This document shows positions 10,144-23,180 of a stretch of 64,000 nt of DNA, piece by piece. Each line of letters opens with the position of its first letter. Positions within the stretch are counted from its first letter, which is position 1. Source of the DNA: Globodera rostochiensis. Taxonomy: Eukaryota > Nematoda > Chromadorea > Rhabditida > Heteroderidae. The position numbers and the translations under genes were made by a program. The notes beneath the pieces were generated by a model. It saw only the letters and a program-made list of their open reading frames with translations, did no database searches and had not been told where the DNA came from. The DNA is taken from assembly GCA_018350325.1 (NCBI GenBank), contig JAEVLN010000011.1, positions 124,001 through 188,000 on the forward strand, read 5' to 3'.

Positions 10144-13100
10144 TCTGTAATTGTTTTGTTATAGGTAACAATTGCTAAGGCTTTCAACCCTTTTTTATAT
10201 ATTTAATTTTATTTATTTACCATATTTTTTATTGCTTTTTAGGTTCAAATTAGCCCATGAAATTGCGGTTTTTCAAAATCAATCCGCTACATCATTGATT
10301 TTATTTTTATAAATACCATTTTGTTTTTTTCTTTAGTTTCTTATTTCTGTTTTTGTTGCTCTTGCGCTTGCTGGAGCCTCGCCTTATTGCAGGGTCCCTG
10401 GATATGTTCTTCGTAGAAACTTGCGGCTCCTGGAGCGTTCTTCAGCTGGAGCGAGGTGCCTCAAAACATTGCATGAATTGTTTATTTAACGTTTTCTTTT
10501 TCAGGTTTAAAAGAATTATATAAATTATGAGCGCGTTTTTTGATTGATATTGGCAAGTGGTACGCATCTAAATATATAATTAAGTTTAAGGGTTTAAATT
10601 TAATATTTTAAATAAAATATTATTATGTAATTTTATCCCAGTTATTTAATTTTCATTTGCTATCCAAAAATTAATGCATAATTAAGTACAATTGCTTTCT
10701 TCATTCACAAAGCAATGTTTGGCCTTTTATTTTTCCGTCCAGAATTCGGCACAAATTAATTTGGGTTAATTGTCCAATTAAATATAAATTGCGCAGTTTT
10801 TGATTGGATTTTAATTATGGCTTTTTGTTTTGCCGTATTGGTAGAGTAATGTTTTCGGCTCGAACTGTTTATTTTAATAAAATCGTTTTTTTTGTTCTTT
10901 TTGAATTAATTTTTCATTTTTAAGTTTGCATGTTTTTAATTTTTGGAGTGGTGATTTCAACTGCATCTTTGTCTAAATTTAGCACCCTCACTTTGTTTGT
11001 AAAAATTATAAATAACTAACAATTTCCTTTGCGCTTTAAATCTGCTTACTTTGTTTAGCATATATCTATTTAATTACATTTTAAATTTAAACGTTCAATG
11101 ATTTTGGGGCTGCGGTCAGAAAAATATATCCACAGTTTTGATTAATTCTCGGAATTTTCTGGCGTATATTTACATTTTAGCTCAGTTTTTAAATTATCCA
11201 TTTTGTATATTTGTAAGCGAGTAAAAGATGCGTCGATCTTGTTAATCAGTGCCGCTTTTTTGTCACTATGCATTGCCTTTATTGAATGCATTAAATTTTT
11301 TTGACTTTTCATTAAAAGCTCATTTTGGATATTAATTAATTTTCAAATTTTATAAGAATATTTTTTATATATAATCTTGTTTAAATATATTTATTAAATT
11401 TTTTTTATTCTTGAAGGCGTGGGTGATCATTAAAATATTTTAATTTTAAAATTTAATATTTTCTTATAAACTGATTAAACTTGCTTTTTTTAAAAATATT
11501 GTTCTATATGCATTAAATATGTATGAATTTGCTCAGAAAGAAAGCGAACAAAGAGATTGAATTATTCTGTAATTTATTATTTATATTTTAAAAAACTTTC
11601 CGTTATTCATTTATTAAACATTATTGTGTTTTTTAAATATTTTTTAATAAATATGCTTTTCTTGATTAATGATCGGCCCTCCTAAAATTTCCATAGCGAA
11701 CAAATGGTTATTTACTTTTATCATGGTAACTTTGATAAATTCCTAACAACTCAATATTGAGCAAGCCCAATTTATTCGTTTTATTTTATTAGCCTACCAT
11801 TTAATTTTATTTGTTTTGTTTTTAATACCTATATTAATATTTATATTTTACTTTATTTGATAAAATTTAAATTCATAAAAAGCATATATTGCTTTTTAAT
11901 TGTCTATTTGGATTTAAGTTTATTGTGTTTGTTTGTTTTTTAAATATCTTATTTTACTTTAAAAATGATTAATTTTGTTGTTGCACATTCCTTTGCGTTT
12001 CTTCAAGTCGTGTGGGAGATTTGAGCCGTTTTAAAATACCATTTTTAGAGCTACTGAATTGGTTTTTATAAATGTAATAAAAAATAAATTACAGCCAATA
12101 ATGTTTTAGGTTTATTATATTATATGCATAACTTTTTTTGTAATATTTAACCAATTTTATGTTTAAGTTTATTAAGTATTTAATACCTTTTTGATATTTC
12201 ATTTTTGTATTTAATGTTGGTTTTTTACTATTATTTTGTTTTTTTATTATTAAATTATATTTTGTAGTTTATAGCGTTAAAGTTTATTTACTTATTTATT
12301 AATTTCAACATCAAGAAAAATATTTCACACAATTAGCTTACACACAATTTCTTTGATTTAATTTGTTCAAAATTTTTGATTAATACGAAAATTTTTATCA
12401 TTAGTATTATTAAAAAAGTTTGACAAGTTACATAAAATTATTTTGTACGTGCCCATTTTGTTTTTATTTTAAAAAACAATTTTATCGCATTGGATGTTCC
12501 CGCGCCGCATGCGCATCATAGCTGCGTGATCATGCTCCCTCTGCCGTTGAGCGGCTGCCGGGTCTGTAATGCAATTTATAAATTGTCTGTTTTTAGACTT
12601 TCATGGTTAAAATTTTTATTCAATATATTTCACATTAAAGCCTGGCCAATCCAGTTATCGAATCAAGAAGAAATTATTAGTTTTTAACCGTGTTTTTAAA
12701 ATTTTGAATCTCTCAGAAATGCATTCCTTTAAACCTTTAGTTTAATAATAATATTATATAAGTATAATTCAACTAATCTTATTTAAATACATAAATTATA
12801 AAATCGTTACAATTTAAAATACAATACATTATAGTTTGATTTTTTAAATTTCACTTGTTTATTTAAACACTGTGTGATAAAAATTTTATTGTATTTTTTC
12901 ATATCAGAATATTTAGTTTTCTAATTAATCTAGACAGAAAATTTATCGTAAATTTTAAAATTAACATATTGACCATGAGATCAGAACTTCTGAAGTTTTC
13001 GCATTCCTGGTTTGTGGCCAATAGTGCTATATTTTATGGTAATAATATTTATCAGAATGTTTGTTCAGAATTTTCACATTTTTCGTTGAATAACAAATAA

Positions 13101-13700
13101 TTCCTTCTATTGAAAAATAAATAAGTCTAATTAATATATTTATATCATGTTTAGTTTATTAAGTTTATTTCTATTAGTTTCTTTACATTTTGATATAAAT
13201 TTGCTATGTATAATTTATATTGATTTTAGCATTAAAAGTACCTTAATAATTTGGAATTTGGTTATTTTATAGTAACTTTTATCGAACCATAACAATCGTT
13301 TTTTTGCCGTTTAATCTGGATTTTTAAAGTATTTTTTAGTTATAACTAACAACGATTTTCATATATAATTGATTTATTTTAACAATTTCATCTATAGGTA
13401 AATGGTTTGACTTATATTTTGGTCATTCGTATGTATTTTTTGTGTTTTTTTAAATTTACCAAAACCACATGTTAACAGGTTAATATGTTTAATAATAAAA
13501 ATTTTTCAATGATATCCAGTGTTGTACCTTTGGCAGTGTCTAATACAATTTCAAATAGTACTATTAAATAACTATATTAAGATTAGTTAATCATGTTTAT
13601 TCAAATTTAATTAAATTTCGAGTATCTTTGTACGGACAAATTTTGAATTTACATTAGTTTATTATTGTGATATATTGACATAATTTAACGTTATTCCACA
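10144..13700. other. T-rich non-coding block with two GC-rich islets
   Basis: Mostly T-rich low-complexity sequence. Islet 1 (10341-10460): the minus strand is open for 39 codons to a TAA, containing GTSLQLKNAPGAASFYEEHI and a Gln/Lys-rich end. The plus strand is also open, so strand is undecided. Islet 2 (12490-12560): the minus strand has a good acceptor-like ATTACAG next to a frame open for about 30 codons (PAAAQRQREHDHAAMMRMRR, then a stop), and the plus strand is also open. Neither resembles a family I know. No RNA gene was seen. Confidence 0.4.
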
Positions 13701-15000
13701 ATTGTTGAAATTTTCCGGTGCACACTAACAAAGGTAAATTTATATACAATATTTATTTGGATTTGATTAAATTTTGATAAGACAAAAAATGATAACAAAT
13801 TATAATATGCGTTTGCTGAATCGGAAGATCAATAGAAAGTTAAAAATATTATATATGCAAAATACGTATTCTTCTTTCAACGTCAAAAATGAAAGTTTCT
13901 AATTTTGTCTGAATAATATATACAAAAAAAAAATTCAATTTACCTTGTCAGTTTACTTTGATACGGGAAAATACGCAAATTCAACTTATAACAAAAAATC
14001 TGCACATTTCGTATTTTTATACTGCAAATGCAAACCATAATATAATGAAAAAATATAAACAATTAATTTTAGTAAAATAATTACTACCATAAAATTGCAA
14101 TATGATATGAATAATTTAATTTAAAGAAGTTATGCAATAAAGACTTACCAGTCAGTGCTGAAAGTTATATATATTTGCTAAAAGCTTAAAAATATTTTCA
14201 TCATAAGCAGTGTGAAATAAGAAAATTTATTTAATAACAAATGCACGCAAGACGTCCTTGGCAATGAACATCATTGGTGTAAGTTGTTTTTTCTTTTGCT
14301 TGTGTAAACGAACCGCAAAGTTGTGTTTTAGCCTGTTGATTTGCTTGCTGGTCCATCTGCCGGACTTCCGATGGCGGCTGCAATTGCCTCCTGGGCGACA
14401 AATCGACGTGTCATGAATCAAACAGACTTATTTTTTTGACAAGTGATCAGCGCGATCGTGAAACTGCTAGCTACGGACTATTATTATGTGTTTGAAGCAA
14501 AAATCAGATGTTTAGGCATTAGAAATTCAATCTTATTCCTTGCTAAACTCACGTGATAAAATTGAAAAGTAGCAAAACATAATATTGATTATAAATATCA
14601 AATCATTAATTGTTAAACGAAGTAACTAAATAATAGTATTTAAAGATTTTGTATCATAAAATATAATACAAAAACAATAATTATTTTAATAGAGGGCATT
14701 TTACGCAAAATATTAATTCAATAAATAATTATATGAAAGTATTGACATGTCAAAAGATGTTGAACCAGGAAGGAAACGTGACGTCGTTGAATTGTCTCTG
14801 ACTGAACTTTAAACGCGCAATCTGCTATGTTTCTTTCTTAGTTACAAAGTGAAATAATATTTAAAGTTATCAAATTATCTTAAAGAAAGTTTTATAAACC
14901 TAATTTATTTTCTGAAACTATAAAGTTTTTATTTGCATTTAATTAAAAAGAAAACCATTTTTTGGAAATTTATTAAGATGCATTATTCGCATTTTTATGT
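13701..15000. other. A-rich block with gene-like GC islets
   Basis: The plus strand becomes A-rich. At 14225-14480 there is a clearly GC-richer islet. On the minus strand, 14227-14421 is a 64-codon ORF containing KSGRWTSKQINRLKHNFAVR, and the overlapping minus frame starting ATG at 14413 is open for 28 codons (MTRRFVAQEAIAAAIGSPAD). On the plus strand, a consensus donor GTAAGT at 14277 follows an open frame ending LAMNIIG. A further plus frame at 14440-14556 is open for 38 codons. The frames conflict, so I cannot choose a strand or claim a gene. A short plus ORF lies at 14747-14812. Confidence 0.3.
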
Positions 15001-16612
15001 TGCAATGCACAAAATATTTTCATTTAAATCTCTTTAATTATTTATTTGTTTTTTGTTGCAAAAACTGTCGGGTTGTTTGTCGCTTTTGCCGCCGATTTGA
15101 ATCAAGCGTTACGTTGGACGGGAAAATTGAAGCGAATTTTGGCCAAAATTTCAATTCAACATTGTCAAGGGCATTTAGAAAATGAAAACGAGGGGCTTTA
15201 TGGGCTAATTAATTTTATTTTTTTTAGTGTGTAAGTCAAACTGGCCTAGGATCACCCGACACCCGGCGGCTGCGTGATTTCTCTGTAGCCCGGTGAAAAT
15301 TAATCAAATCTACCTTGTCGAGCCACTGCGTAATTTGCATGAAAAAAAGCAAGAGCAATTTTTCGTAGATTTGAAGCTATAGTGAAAAATTTTCTGACTT
15401 TAACTTTTTTGATATTTGTCCAAATGTAAAAGAAAAAGAGACCCCCCCCCCCGGCAGGCCAAATAATGGGTGGATGATATTTCAAATTTTGTTTTAAATT
15501 CGGAAAACCAGAGGCTAAAACTCAGGGCTCCTACATCGGGTGTCGTCCGTCCTACTGGGCGCGGAAAAATTTAAAAATTTTTGAAAAAATATTTAAAAAA
15601 GGAAACATTGCGCACAAATGACCCTTTTATAATGACTGTCAGTCGTGAGCGGCCGAATCGTACCCGGCGCCCAATCGTGAGCTCCCAGTTGACCCCAATC
15701 GACATTTATTGTGATTTTTGGACTAAATTGTTCAACGAAATCACTAAAAAATTGAATATGTAGATTTGGTTACCCGATATTTACGGGCCAGAAATTTAAG
15801 CACTTAATTACCGTTCTTCGGCCTCACATGCACTCCCACAATTAACCGATCCCTAATTATTAGTGTAAACAATGGCATAAAAATAATGATCAACCAACCA
15901 AAATTTTTTCAAATCAACTTATTTTTCTTGTTTATCTTCTTAAAATAACAAACTTTTCATTATTATATTTTTCATCACTTTCATGTTGACTAACCATTCT
16001 CGAGTTGTCAATTCGAATTTGATTACTACTGGAATTTATGTTAATATTTATAATTTAAAATTTAATATGCTTCATGTTCACTTTTGCTTGTTTAATAAAA
16101 ATCCGCCAACCAAATAGACTAATACTATTTTTCTTAAATGTTTTTAGAATGGTAAATTTGAGAACGCATTGATGAATGATTTTTTTAAATGAACTAAACA
16201 CCAAGAAGATAATTTGATTTAAAACTTTAATAATATTAATTAACAATGATTTACTCGACACTGTCTAAACTCGGCATTATTTGTTTATTGAATATTAATT
16301 AGATTTAAATTGATTAGTTTCTTTTGTTAATGCTAACCTGTTATAAAAATTAAGCTCAGCTGTATTTTGTTTTTCTATTTAAAAAATAACTTAATTTTAA
16401 TTTATGTTGCCTTTGAACATTCGCTTCAAGGTAATTTGTCTCGAATTAATGCGGGTGCTCGGTTCACAGTCCACTCTATTCCTTTCTGAGGGCAACCGGT
16501 TAATTTTTTTTGATTTAAATGGCTCATTCTCGAGAGTTATTTAAAATTATAATTTTCAATTTTAGAAACTTCAAAGTGTAATTCTTTTTATTTATATTTT
16601 TGATATTTTATT

Positions 16613-17110
16613 TAGGTTCTTAGTTGGATGTATTGCTTTGTTATTTTGATATTTTCAATTAAGCCGATTATTGAAAGTGATCAATATGTCAATGAAATTT
16701 ATTTATTTAAGCTTCATCTGTTTTACACACAGAATTTCAAACACCAGCGCAGGATTATCATTTTACTTTTAAATTACAATAATCTTTGTATTATTCGATT
16801 CGTCATTTTTTGATTCGAAGAATTTTTCTACAAGAAATTATTATATGACGTTTTTTTAAAAAAATATTTCTATAAGTTTAATGTCGATTAAAGGGTGTCG
16901 AAATATGAAAGTTGGTCGGGTATCTTTATTGGATTTTTATTCAATGTAAAATATTGCATTTATTCTTCGTTAATAGCAGTTAGGTATATTTATATCTTAA
17001 TTGCCTTGTTAGTGTCCGGTAAGTGCGTATTATTAATAAAAGCTTTATGCCGTGGGTTAAAGCTTTATTCAATCTCAACTCAACACAACCGCTTCTTTTT
17101 ATTACTTTAA
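16613..17110 (+). other. hydrophobic, mostly open frame; possible membrane-protein relic
   Basis: After an acceptor-like TTTATTTAG, one plus-strand frame runs about 165 codons with only two internal stops (ends at 16813 and at about 16888). The translation is rich in Ile, Leu, Phe and Tyr, with transmembrane-like stretches such as SGIFIGFLFNVKYCIYSSLI and IYILIALLVSG. A consensus donor-like GTAAGTG lies at about 17020. It could be a decayed multi-pass protein, but a T-rich strand encodes Phe/Leu/Ile/Tyr anyway. My estimate is that one such stretch is expected by chance across six frames of this window. Confidence 0.15.
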
Positions 17111-18452
17111 TGAAAGTTTTGCTTCAACTGAACTCCAAATTTTTTTATATTTTATATTATTTTTAAATTTTGCCATTTTATTATTTTAAATAAACTCCAT
17201 ATTCCTAGAATAACAGGTAAAGTCTTAAATGTTTTATTTTAGAACTAAAATTTTATTTAAATTGTAATTTAAACAATTTTATTTTGAGAAGAGAAATTTT
17301 ATAGGTACTGTGAAGATTTTTCCGAATAATTTTTTATCGTTTAACAAAATCCACTTTAGCCATTGCTTTATAAAAGCCCTTTTTTACTTTAAATTAATAT
17401 TAATTCAGGTTTTTAATTAATCAGTTTTATTTTTAAATTTGATAAATTGTTTTATGCTGTCGGGAGCATCTTCTTGGTGCTGTTCCAGTGACATAGTCGG
17501 TGTAGCTTTGGCGAACTTGCCATCGGAGTATTAAAGGTATTGCTTTGCACGTTTTGGTTTTAAAAATATTGTTTTATATGAATTAACAATTTAATTTATT
17601 TGATGTGACAAAAAATGTTGTTTTATAAAATAAGTAGTTTGGCTAATTTTGACAGATATTTGGAATTATGTGACAGATACTAAAGTTGTCTTGTTAAGCT
17701 TTCATGGTAGCCGCCCCATCCGTCGAACCAGCCGCCAGCCTTCTTAATTTTTTAAATTTATTTAACATTTTTTTTTAAAATAGGTAATACATCAGTTTGT
17801 TTAAGATGATTGGGAGAGAGTTTTATACATGTGTACTTATCTGTTTGCAACGTTTATATTTCTATTATTATATTAAATTGTAGTCCACAGAAGTGGACCT
17901 CGCCTTTTTAATGTAATATAACAACTTGATTTTGTTGAATAAAGATAATAAATAACATTTAATTTATAATAATTCTTAAATGAAATATTTTGCGTCTATA
18001 ACGAATTAGTTTTTGTAGAATTCTATAATTTTCTATTTTTATTACTTTATCCATAAAAACCGAAGGAAAAGTTATCTTAAAAATATAATTCTTTTATTAT
18101 ACTTTGTTAAATTTTACTTTTATCAAAAAACCCCGTTCCTTTATCTTAAAATAAAAATGCAACTTACAATAGTCCCTTTCCGAATCTAAATTTTAAACTT
18201 TGTTATGTGATCACTTTAAAGTTATTCTTGGTTTATGTTACGTTTCATGCTTTTTACGCCAAAATGATGTAAGTTGATTTTTTATATAAAAATATTATTT
18301 GCTTTATGGTTTGTTTCGCTACATTTTAAAGATTTTGGTTGCATAAACTGCGGTTTGCATAATGCAGCTTTAACTTGCTCGAAGCCAGTTATAAAATTTT
18401 TCTTTTTTCTTTTTCTACTTTTGTTTTAATTAAAAAGAGTAAACCGTTTTCC

Positions 18453-18520
18453 GTTAAGATAAATTATTTATATTTTATTTTGTTAAGATAAATTATTTAT
18501 ATTTTATTTAGTTAAGATAT
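18453..18520 (+). repeat. 29-bp tandem duplication
   Basis: GTTAAGATAAATTATTTATA plus TTTTATTTT begins at 18453 and 18482, with a partial third copy at 18511. It is a small local duplication in T-rich sequence. Confidence 0.85.
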
Positions 18521-19130
18521 TTTACGAATGCTGCATTGCATTTGCATTTATTTGGTATTTAAATATCATTTCTCACATTGATGATTGATTTCAATAAAAT
18601 TTCCGCACAAATAATTTCATTGCCCACTTTTGTCGCACGCCGCAAACTTATATTATTTTATCATTGTGCAAATAATTTTTTATGTACATTTATTTTGGCA
18701 TTTTAATTACTGAATTAAAATTTATAAATAATATTTAGAAGGAAAATTAAACATTTTAATTATTTTCTACATGGTTGATAGTAATATTTTGGTCACATCA
18801 ATTTTTCGTTACTTTTTTGATAATGGATTTATTGTTTTTGAAGTGTTTAATCGCACATTTTTATTTTAAAAAGTATGCAATCACGGACATTATTTTGCCT
18901 ACCGATTCAGTCCCTGCGCTTTTTTTTGGAACGCGAACAGACACTGTTGATTAATTATTAATGATATTGACAAAAGTTTTTCTTTGTATAACAACTTGAT
19001 TGATCTTGTTGATAAAAACAAAAATTCATTTTTTTACTTGAAAAGGACTGAAAATCTTCAAAAAATTGTCAACAAGTCTGTCAATACGGGGTTATTTTTG
19101 CATTTCAACCATTTTTCTAACTCGTGAATC

Positions 19131-20580
19131 AAAATAATTTGTATAAACAAATAAACCACAATAATAATTTTAACTAAAAAAAGAACAATTATTTAAATAA
19201 TTTTATTTACATTTGTAAGGTTTCCTTAAATTCATTTTGCCTTAAATTCTCACGGTGTAATTCACAAAACGTTTCCTTTTGTGGTTGGTAAATGTAAAAT
19301 TCAATTGACTTATCTAAAAAAATCACCTACATAAGCAAACTTAAAATTGCAAACATTTTAAGATAAAACTGTCCACTCAAAAGAGTTCCTGACGAGGAGT
19401 GGGCAATAAACCTCCAAAGACAAGAAAAGTGAGCAATAAATTTCAAAAAACAGTGCAACTGTTATGAAACTGAATATTAAAGCAATATTATAAATATCCA
19501 TCACGCAATGACCAAAACATAAATGTAAAATATCATATAAACCTAACATATATATAATAAATAAAACTCAATAAAAATAAAGTTCAAAATTGCAATACGT
19601 TTATAATCTATGAAAAGACATTATCAATGTTTGCTTTCAATTATTTGTTATCAAATACCCAAAGCATTACCTTTCATTCTTTGTGGCAATTTTCTGTCGT
19701 CAATGGCATGTTTAGTATTTCGGTAAAATTAAAATCATTAAAAATTATTGTTGAAACAATCATAATAAAAATTTAAAATAATACAGAATCACAAAAACAT
19801 AAAAGGTTAAATATGACCATTCAAAATCAAAAATTTAAATCGTTAATGGTTGTATAAATAAAGCTTAAGCTTAATAATAAAATGAAGTTTTAACAATTAA
19901 CTAACAAACTGAATATATTATTCTATAATTATCAAACATTAATATTCCAGAAAAGCAATATATCTTCAAATAAAAAACAAATAATATTTCAATTGCAAAG
20001 AACCTTATGTTTAATATGGTAATTTAAAAATCATCTTCAGCAAAAAAGTTGTTAAAAAATAAATAGAATATCAAGAATCAATAATTTAGTTTTGAGAGCC
20101 AATAAATAATTAAAATAATAATATTATTAGTAACTTAGAATAATCATTGCATAGTTCTTTATATCGTTATAATATGTTGTCACATACTGAAGGAACTGAA
20201 GGAACAAAAGCTAAATTATTTTAAAACCATTTGTTGTAAAACTGTATGCGAAATAATAAAATGCTACAAGAGAAAACTTCATTAAAATTTCATGGATAAA
20301 CCTATGTTATTTAAATAAAAAATATCAAACCAATTTGGTTGAATTTCATATTCTGGAATTAAGTATTAATTAAACCAAATATTAAAAATGGATGCCTTTT
20401 GAAGACGCCAAAAGACAAACTTAAAGCTAAAATAGTGCCCATATCTGGCATTTAAAAAATTATTAAATTAATTATAAGGGAAGTTTTACTTAAACCTAAA
20501 AATACGGTAATTTTGATATAATTTAAAAGTACAATGTAAACCCTACAAAGCATAAATATATACGAACTTCTAATAATTTA
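19131..20580. other. A-rich non-coding block
   Basis: There is a sharp switch to A-rich on the plus strand near 19.13 kb and back near 20.58 kb. No GC islet, repeat or credible ORF was seen inside. Confidence 0.5.
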
Positions 20581-21285
20581 AAGGTTTATTTTTTGTGAAT
20601 ATATACTTAATGTTAGAAAATTTTTATTAAAAATTTTGTTGAAATTAACTCATATGGTTCATTAATGACGCTGCAAAAAGTTTTAATTTTATTACATTAT
20701 TATATATTTTTATAGTTAATTGGTGAACGGTTTCCTGTAATAATTATCACCATTTTCCATTTAAGAAAACGTATTTATTTTTATCTAAAATTTTTTGTGC
20801 AAAACAAAAAGCATTTTTGTAATTTTTTTGAATTTAATCATTTAAAATATTATCATTTAATTACGTACATAGTGATTTTATTAATTTGAATGTTTCAAGA
20901 TTATTCTATATATTGAGTTTCATAAATTAAATTTTTTATTCGTCCATGCATACTTACATAAAAGATATTTATATTTATTCTTTCTTGGTAAGAGTTTCTG
21001 TGGACTATCCCAAGCAGCATGTTCGCTAGTTTTTAAACATTATACCTTTATTTATTTTAGTTCAGTATACATAAACGACGAACTGTAATTTTAAATATAT
21101 ATTTTTTTTGACTTCAACTGGGCAAGCGCCTCTGTAGTTTGACGCGTACCCTTGACCGACTCGCTTTCCAATGAGTTTTCGTAATGAATTTAGTTAGGTA
21201 AACGTGCAAAGTTTTTTACTTTGTTGTTTAAAAATTTGATTTTTTGATATGATATATTTTGTTATCCATTTTTTAACAAAATTGC
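20581..21285. other. T-rich spacer
   Basis: T-rich sequence leading into the purine array. A small GC-richer patch (21118-21175) was not recognised. Confidence 0.45.
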
Positions 21286-22379
21286 GTGCCAAAAGGGGAA
21301 AAAAGGAAATCAAGAGGGAAAAGTGCCACAAGATGAATGCCAAAAGGAAACAGTGTTAAAAGGAAAAAAGAGAGAATGCCAAGGGTGAACGGTGGCAAAA
21401 GGGGAAAAGGGGAAAATCAAGAGGAAAAAATGCGACAAGATGAAAATGACAAAAGGAAAAAGTACAAAAGGTGAAATGCCACGGGGGAAAAGCCAAAAGC
21501 GGCGAAAATGTCAAGCGAGAAACGTGCCAAAAGGGGAAAAAAGAGAGAATATGCCAAGAGGAAACAGTGCCAAGCGGAAAAAGAGCCAAAAGGAAAAATC
21601 AAGAGGGAAAAGTGCTATAAGATGAAAATGCCAAAACAATGAGTGCCAAAAGGTGAAATGCCAAGGGGGAAAAGCCAAATGCGGGGAAAAGTTCCAAGCG
21701 AGAAAAATGCCAAAAGGGAAAAGTGTCAAAAGGAAAAAGAGAGAAAATGCCAAGAGGAATAGTGCGTGCCGAGTTGAAAATTGCCAAGCGGCAAAAGTGA
21801 AAGCAAAATACCAAAGGGAACAGTGCCTAAAGTGGAAAAAGGTAAAAAGGGAGAAAATGTCAAGAGGGAACAGTGCTAAAAGGGAAAATCTAGAGTGAAA
21901 AGTGTCATAAGATTAAGATGCCAAAAGGTGAAATTTCAAGCGGGAAAAGTGCCAAAAGGGAAAAGTGTCAAAGGGAAAAAAAGAGAAAATGCCAAGAGGA
22001 AACAGTGCCGAGAGAGAAAAGTGCCAAAGGAAAAAGTGCCTAAAGGGGAAAAAGGTAAAAAAGGAGAAAATCTCAAGAGGGAACAGTGTCAAGAGAGAAA
22101 AGTGACAAAAGGGAGGGAAGATATCAAAAGGGAAAAGTGCCATAAGATGAAGATGCCAAAAGGTGAAATGCCACGGCTGAAAAGCCAAAAGAGGGGAAAA
22201 TGCCAAAGGGGAAAGCAAAAGAGGAAGAAGTTTCAGAAGGGAAAATCATAGGGAAAAGTGCCAAAAGTGAAAATGCCACTAGGGAAAAGCCAAAAGCGGG
22301 GAAAGTAAAAAGGGGAAAGTGGCAAAAGGGGAGAAGTGAGATGGGGGAATGTGCCATAAGTGGGTAATGCTAAAAGATA
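21286..22379 (+). repeat. 1.1-kb purine-rich degenerate tandem array
   Basis: Plus strand made almost entirely of short degenerate units such as TGCCAAAAGGGGAAAAG, AAAATGCCAAGAGG and AAAAGTGCCAAAAGG, with A and G over 80 percent by eye and regularly spaced GCC interruptions. Longer supra-units are visible; for example GAAATGCCACGGGGGAAAAG, GAAATGCCAAGGGGGAAAAG and GAAATGCCACGGCTGAAAAG mark successive copies. ORFs across it, Lys/Arg-rich on the plus strand and Phe/Leu/Pro-rich on the minus strand, reflect the composition and are not genes. The strand bias could favour triplex or R-loop formation. Confidence 0.9.
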
Positions 22380-22754
22380 ATCAACTCTGCCAGACCAAAC
22401 TACTCCTAAAAAGTAAAAAATGTCGTTATAAAAAATAGAGAAATTTAATTTTCTTACATATTTGATGGAAAAAAATTTGATTTGCAAAGTAAATTTATAA
22501 AATTTTTAAATTGTTTGTTTTTGTGATTGGCATAAATACTATTACGAAAAAAGCAAAGTTTAAACTTGTAATCCATATAAATTTGGAAAAATATTCTATA
22601 AACTGATAATTAAATAATTATCAGAATTGGATTAAATTTTTCAGAAAACCCGTGAGTGATTTTACAGCATCAAATTAAATAAGGCTCATCCAAAGGAAGT
22701 TAGATATTCGAATTAATATTTAAAAAGAATATTTTACATATTTATAGAAGCCGC
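22380..22754. other. A-rich spacer
   Basis: AT-rich sequence between the purine array and the foldback. Nothing recognised. Confidence 0.4.
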
Positions 22755-23180
22755 TGATCACAAATATAACATCAGATTTGTCATAAGACATCATCTAATC
22801 TATGATTTAAAAAAACACAAATTTTTCAAAGTTGCGAAAAGGTGTTCTCTAGGGGTATTCGGGGGGGGGGGCGTAGAATCCGAATATGATTTCCTTTTCA
22901 TCCAATTTCAAACCCCGGACCTGAATTCGAATAAAATTTTTCAGAAATACTGAATTTTTCAAAAATTAATTTTTGGGGCTCAAAATTGATCAAAAGCATG
23001 AATTCGCTTATTGCTTGCTTTTTTGCTGTAATTGTGTGCGTTTTGAATGATTTGAGCCCAAAAATTGTTATTTAAAATTTTTTGTATTTTCTGAAAAATT
23101 GTTCGAATATGGATTTGGGATTTAGGACGTCAGATTCGGATTCTACGCTACCGAATACCCTAGAAACACCTTTTCGGCAC
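22755..23180. mobile_element. foldback element related to the 9.4-kb transposon
   Basis: The outer arms GCGAAAAGGTGTTCTCTAGG (22834 on) and CTAGAAACACCTTTTCG (about 23160-23176) are inverted. Inner segments continue the inversion: GCGTAGAATCCGAAT against ATTCGGATTCTACGC, and TTTTGGGGCTCAAA against TTTGAGCCCAAAA. A hairpin of roughly 150-bp imperfect arms could form. The left flank 22755-22833 (CATAAGACATCATCTAATCT and onward) is similar to the interior of the 9370-10135 element in opposite orientation. An 11-base G run lies at 22861-22871. I found no target duplication, so the exact ends are uncertain. Confidence 0.65.

Larger units (their letters stand above)
15001..19130. other. T-rich block, unrecognised islets
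   Basis: Islets at 15060-15200, 15240-15770, 17454-17534 and 17700-17745 are GC-richer than their surroundings. The 15.24-15.77 patch contains an 11-base C run at 15442-15452 and an imperfect inverted pair around GGATCACCCGACACCCGG (about 15250) and CATCGGGTGTCGTCCGTCCT (about 15533), so it may be an old inverted-repeat element. In the 17.7-kb islet the minus frame reads KKAGGWFDGWGGYHES. None was recognised. Confidence 0.35.

Noticed and set aside
14227..14421. Minus-strand 64-codon basic ORF as a gene
   Set aside because: Two other frames across the same GC-rich islet, one on the opposite strand ending at a GTAAGT site, are equally convincing, so no single call is justified.
15046..15234. 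Two overlapping 62-codon ORFs
   Set aside because: Both are open in different frames of one GC-richer patch with no start context, splice signal or homology to choose between them.
21356..22357. Many overlapping ORFs of 60-118 codons on both strands, Lys/Arg-rich or Phe/Leu/Pro-rich
   Set aside because: They follow directly from the purine-rich tandem array, which has few T and so few stops on the plus strand; the proteins are simple translations of the repeat.
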